Virus record (IMG/VR): IMGVR_UViG_3300009515_000241
Coordinates: 1 to 41,122 of that record
DNA length: 41,122 nt
Reading direction: 5' to 3' (one strand)
Source of the DNA: a virus
Position numbers and translations under genes: made by a program. The notes beneath the pieces are model-generated. The model did no database searches, was not told the origin of the DNA, and saw nothing but the letters and a program-made list of their open reading frames with translations. Shown one piece after another: positions 40,257 through 41,122 of the stretch. How positions within the stretch are numbered: the first letter of the stretch is position 1; each line of letters opens with the position of its first letter.

Positions 40257-40559
40257 TCACAAGTCGCCCCGGTCGCGGAACGGCGGGATCGCCATGCCTG
40301 CGAAGCTCCGGCCCTCCTGGAGCGCGAGCCCGGCGAAGGTCGGGCCGAACCCGGCCGCCGGCGGAGCGTCGCCCTCGAGGACGCCGAGGACGAGGACCGG
40401 GATCCGGACCTCGGCGTCCGCCTCGACCAGGCCCAGCGCGACGGCGGGAATCCTGGTCTCAGCGTCCGCCTCGATGAGGCCCAGGGCGACGGCCGGAAGG
40501 CGCGTCTCGGCGTCCGCCTCGAGGACGCCGAGAGGTACAGCTGTGAGGTCGGTAGGCAT
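40257..40559 (-). CDS. 16-residue tandem repeat protein
   Basis: 100 residues from ATG 40559, which overlaps the tail-protein stop by one base. Residues 6-69 are four tandem 16-residue units with consensus P-A-V-A-L-G-L-I/V-E-A-D-A-E-T-R-I. Regular alternation of hydrophobic and acidic/Thr positions suggests stacked beta-arches or short strands. C-terminus ends GMAIPPFRDRGDL. Directly follows the tail LamG-like gene in the circle, so a virion protein is plausible. Confidence 0.6.
   Translation of the reverse strand: MPTDLTAVPLGVLEADAETRLPAVALGLIEADAETRIPAVALGLVEADAEVRIPVLVLGVLEGDAPPAAGFGPTFAGLALQEGRSFAGMAIPPFRDRGDL
40353..40544 (-). repeat. Four 48-bp in-frame tandem repeats
   Basis: Four diverged copies of a 48-bp unit encoding the 16-residue repeats; e.g. 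ctcggcgtccgcctcga recurs on the plus strand. Copies 2 and 3 are closest, the fourth the most divergent. Confidence 0.7.
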
Positions 40560-40882
40560 CAGGCGATGCTCTCCACGCCCCAGGTGTGGGCGTTGTAGCC
40601 GCCGGCGTCAGCCGGCGGGCCCCAGGCTCCGCCGTCGCGCCGGGTCGCCATGCGCCCGAACACGTAGCCGTCGCCGGGCGCGCTCTGGGTCGCGTTGACG
40701 GCGTTCGTGGCCGCCTCGCGCTGCAGGAACCGGAGCTGGGTCCCGGCCGTGGCGTCGCCGCGGAGACACCGGCCGTACATCATGACTCCGCCGACCAGGT
40801 CGGCGGTGCTCGCCGGGACACTGAACGTCGACACCTGGCCCGTCGGCACCAGGCCCGTCGACGACCCGACCGCCCGTACCAT
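40559..40882 (-). CDS. Tail protein, LamG-like, C-terminal part
   Basis: Reads 107 residues from ATG 40882, but that start lies in foreign sequence; the phage-derived part begins at the 18-bp repeat (TGQVS). The 89 residues after it (TFSVPASTADLVGGVMMYGR...HTWGVESIA) continue the N-terminal part at 339-1092. Together they form one tail protein. This half resembles C-terminal domains that follow LamG-like domains in phage tail proteins (recalled, not searched). Confidence 0.7.
   Translation of the reverse strand: MVRAVGSSTGLVPTGQVSTFSVPASTADLVGGVMMYGRCLRGDATAGTQLRFLQREAATNAVNATQSAPGDGYVFGRMATRRDGGAWGPPADAGGYNAHTWGVESIA
40828..40845. repeat. 18-bp terminal direct repeat, right copy
   Basis: Same 18 bases as 339-356, same orientation. 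Marks the right end of the phage circle. Confidence 0.85.
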
Positions 40883-40907
40883 CGCGGGCCGACCCAGGGA
40901 GCTGATG

Positions 40908-41122
40908 ATGTCGAGCGCCTCGCACTACGACGAGTTCGGCCTGTTCCACGAGAACGCACAGGAGTTCGGCCTCCCGCTCGACTCCCCCCCGACCGTGACC
41001 CGTGAGTCGGTCGTGGTCGGCGACGCCGGGCGGAGGTTGAGCGCGCTGCGGTGGGGCGCCGAGCCGGCCGACCTCGTGCTGCTCCACGGCGGCGCCCAGA
41101 ACGCCCACACCTGGGACACCGT
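40908..41122 (+). CDS. Partial alpha/beta hydrolase, foreign flank
   Basis: Open from ATG 40908 (or 40905, tandem ATGs) with an AGGGAG site, to the window edge (71 residues). The LLHGGAQNAHTWDTV segment is the oxyanion-loop start (HGG) and following helix of alpha/beta-fold hydrolases, of a type common in actinobacteria (recalled). GC-rich codons. It begins after the 18-bp repeat and is not a phage gene. Truncated by the window edge. Confidence 0.7.
   Translation, partial: MSSASHYDEFGLFHENAQEFGLPLDSPPTVTRESVVVGDAGRRLSALRWGAEPADLVLLHGGAQNAHTWDT

Noticed and set aside
40353-40544. CRISPR-like repeats
   Set aside because: Tandem units are adjacent without spacers and lie inside one ORF.
339-40845. 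18-bp repeat as attL/attR of a prophage
   Set aside because: No integrase, the repeat is inside a structural gene, and flanks have different composition. Kept as a possibility only.
40559-40882. Diversity-generating retroelement target in the tail C-terminus
   Set aside because: No reverse transcriptase and no template repeat were found in the window.
40579-41115. 16-bp inverted match (aacgcccacacctggg) between the tail protein end and the hydrolase end
   Set aside because: Each copy codes a natural NAHTW segment: a hydrolase helix and a phage tail C-terminus. Likely chance, though it could help cause misassembly.

Overview
The window is an essentially complete, circularly closable genome of a high-GC (about 70% by eye) tailed dsDNA phage with a long non-contractile tail (siphovirus type), flanked by short pieces of unrelated DNA. 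The same 18 bp lie at 339-356 and 40828-40845. If the DNA between them is closed into a circle of 40,489 bp, the open frame running off the left side (1092 to 339, minus) continues in phase into the frame at 40845 to 40559 (minus) and rebuilds one tail protein of about 340 residues. The phage is therefore complete. Positions 1-338 (about 51% GC, a Pro/Glu/Lys-rich open frame) and about 40846-41122 (high GC, start of an alpha/beta hydrolase resembling actinobacterial ones) are foreign and differ from each other, so assembly chimerism is more likely than a simple prophage. No integrase is visible.

Leftward arm. From an intergenic region at 32396-32501 a very compact minus-strand gene series runs left for 32 kb and, in the circle, on to 38753. 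In order of transcription: XRE-type regulator; RusA-like resolvase; replication-like genes (winged-helix protein, helicase-loader-like protein) mixed with unknowns and a class I methyltransferase; a zinc-ribbon/lipobox protein; an NlpC/P60-like protein; a block of small coiled-coil genes and a 444-residue coiled-coil protein; two DNA methyltransferases (an NPPY enzyme and a ParB-domain fusion); small and large terminase; portal; scaffold-like protein; major capsid; connectors; tail terminator-like; major tail protein; tail assembly chaperone with a probable -1 frameshift; tape measure; a large Asp-box tail protein; further tail genes; a 4 x 16-residue repeat protein; and a possible lysis/envelope set (membrane coiled-coil protein, secreted Ala/Pro protein). 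The 777-residue tape measure implies a tail of roughly 115 nm.

Rightward arm. From the same intergenic region, plus-strand genes at 32502-38704 encode small proteins, several with Cys pairs, and a recombination pair: a YqaJ/lambda-exonuclease-family nuclease and a RecT-family annealing protein. The last gene has its own leader with a sigma70-like promoter overlapped by a perfect 10-bp inverted repeat.

Genes are joined by about 29 four-base NTGA stop/start overlaps, mostly GTGA, so translational coupling is the rule. Host is unknown. High GC, frequent GTG/TTG starts, a lipobox and Asp/Thr-rich tails fit a high-GC bacterium (Actinomycetota or Myxococcota-like) but do not decide. No DNA polymerase, primase, replicative helicase, integrase, tRNA, CRISPR array or clear endolysin was found.
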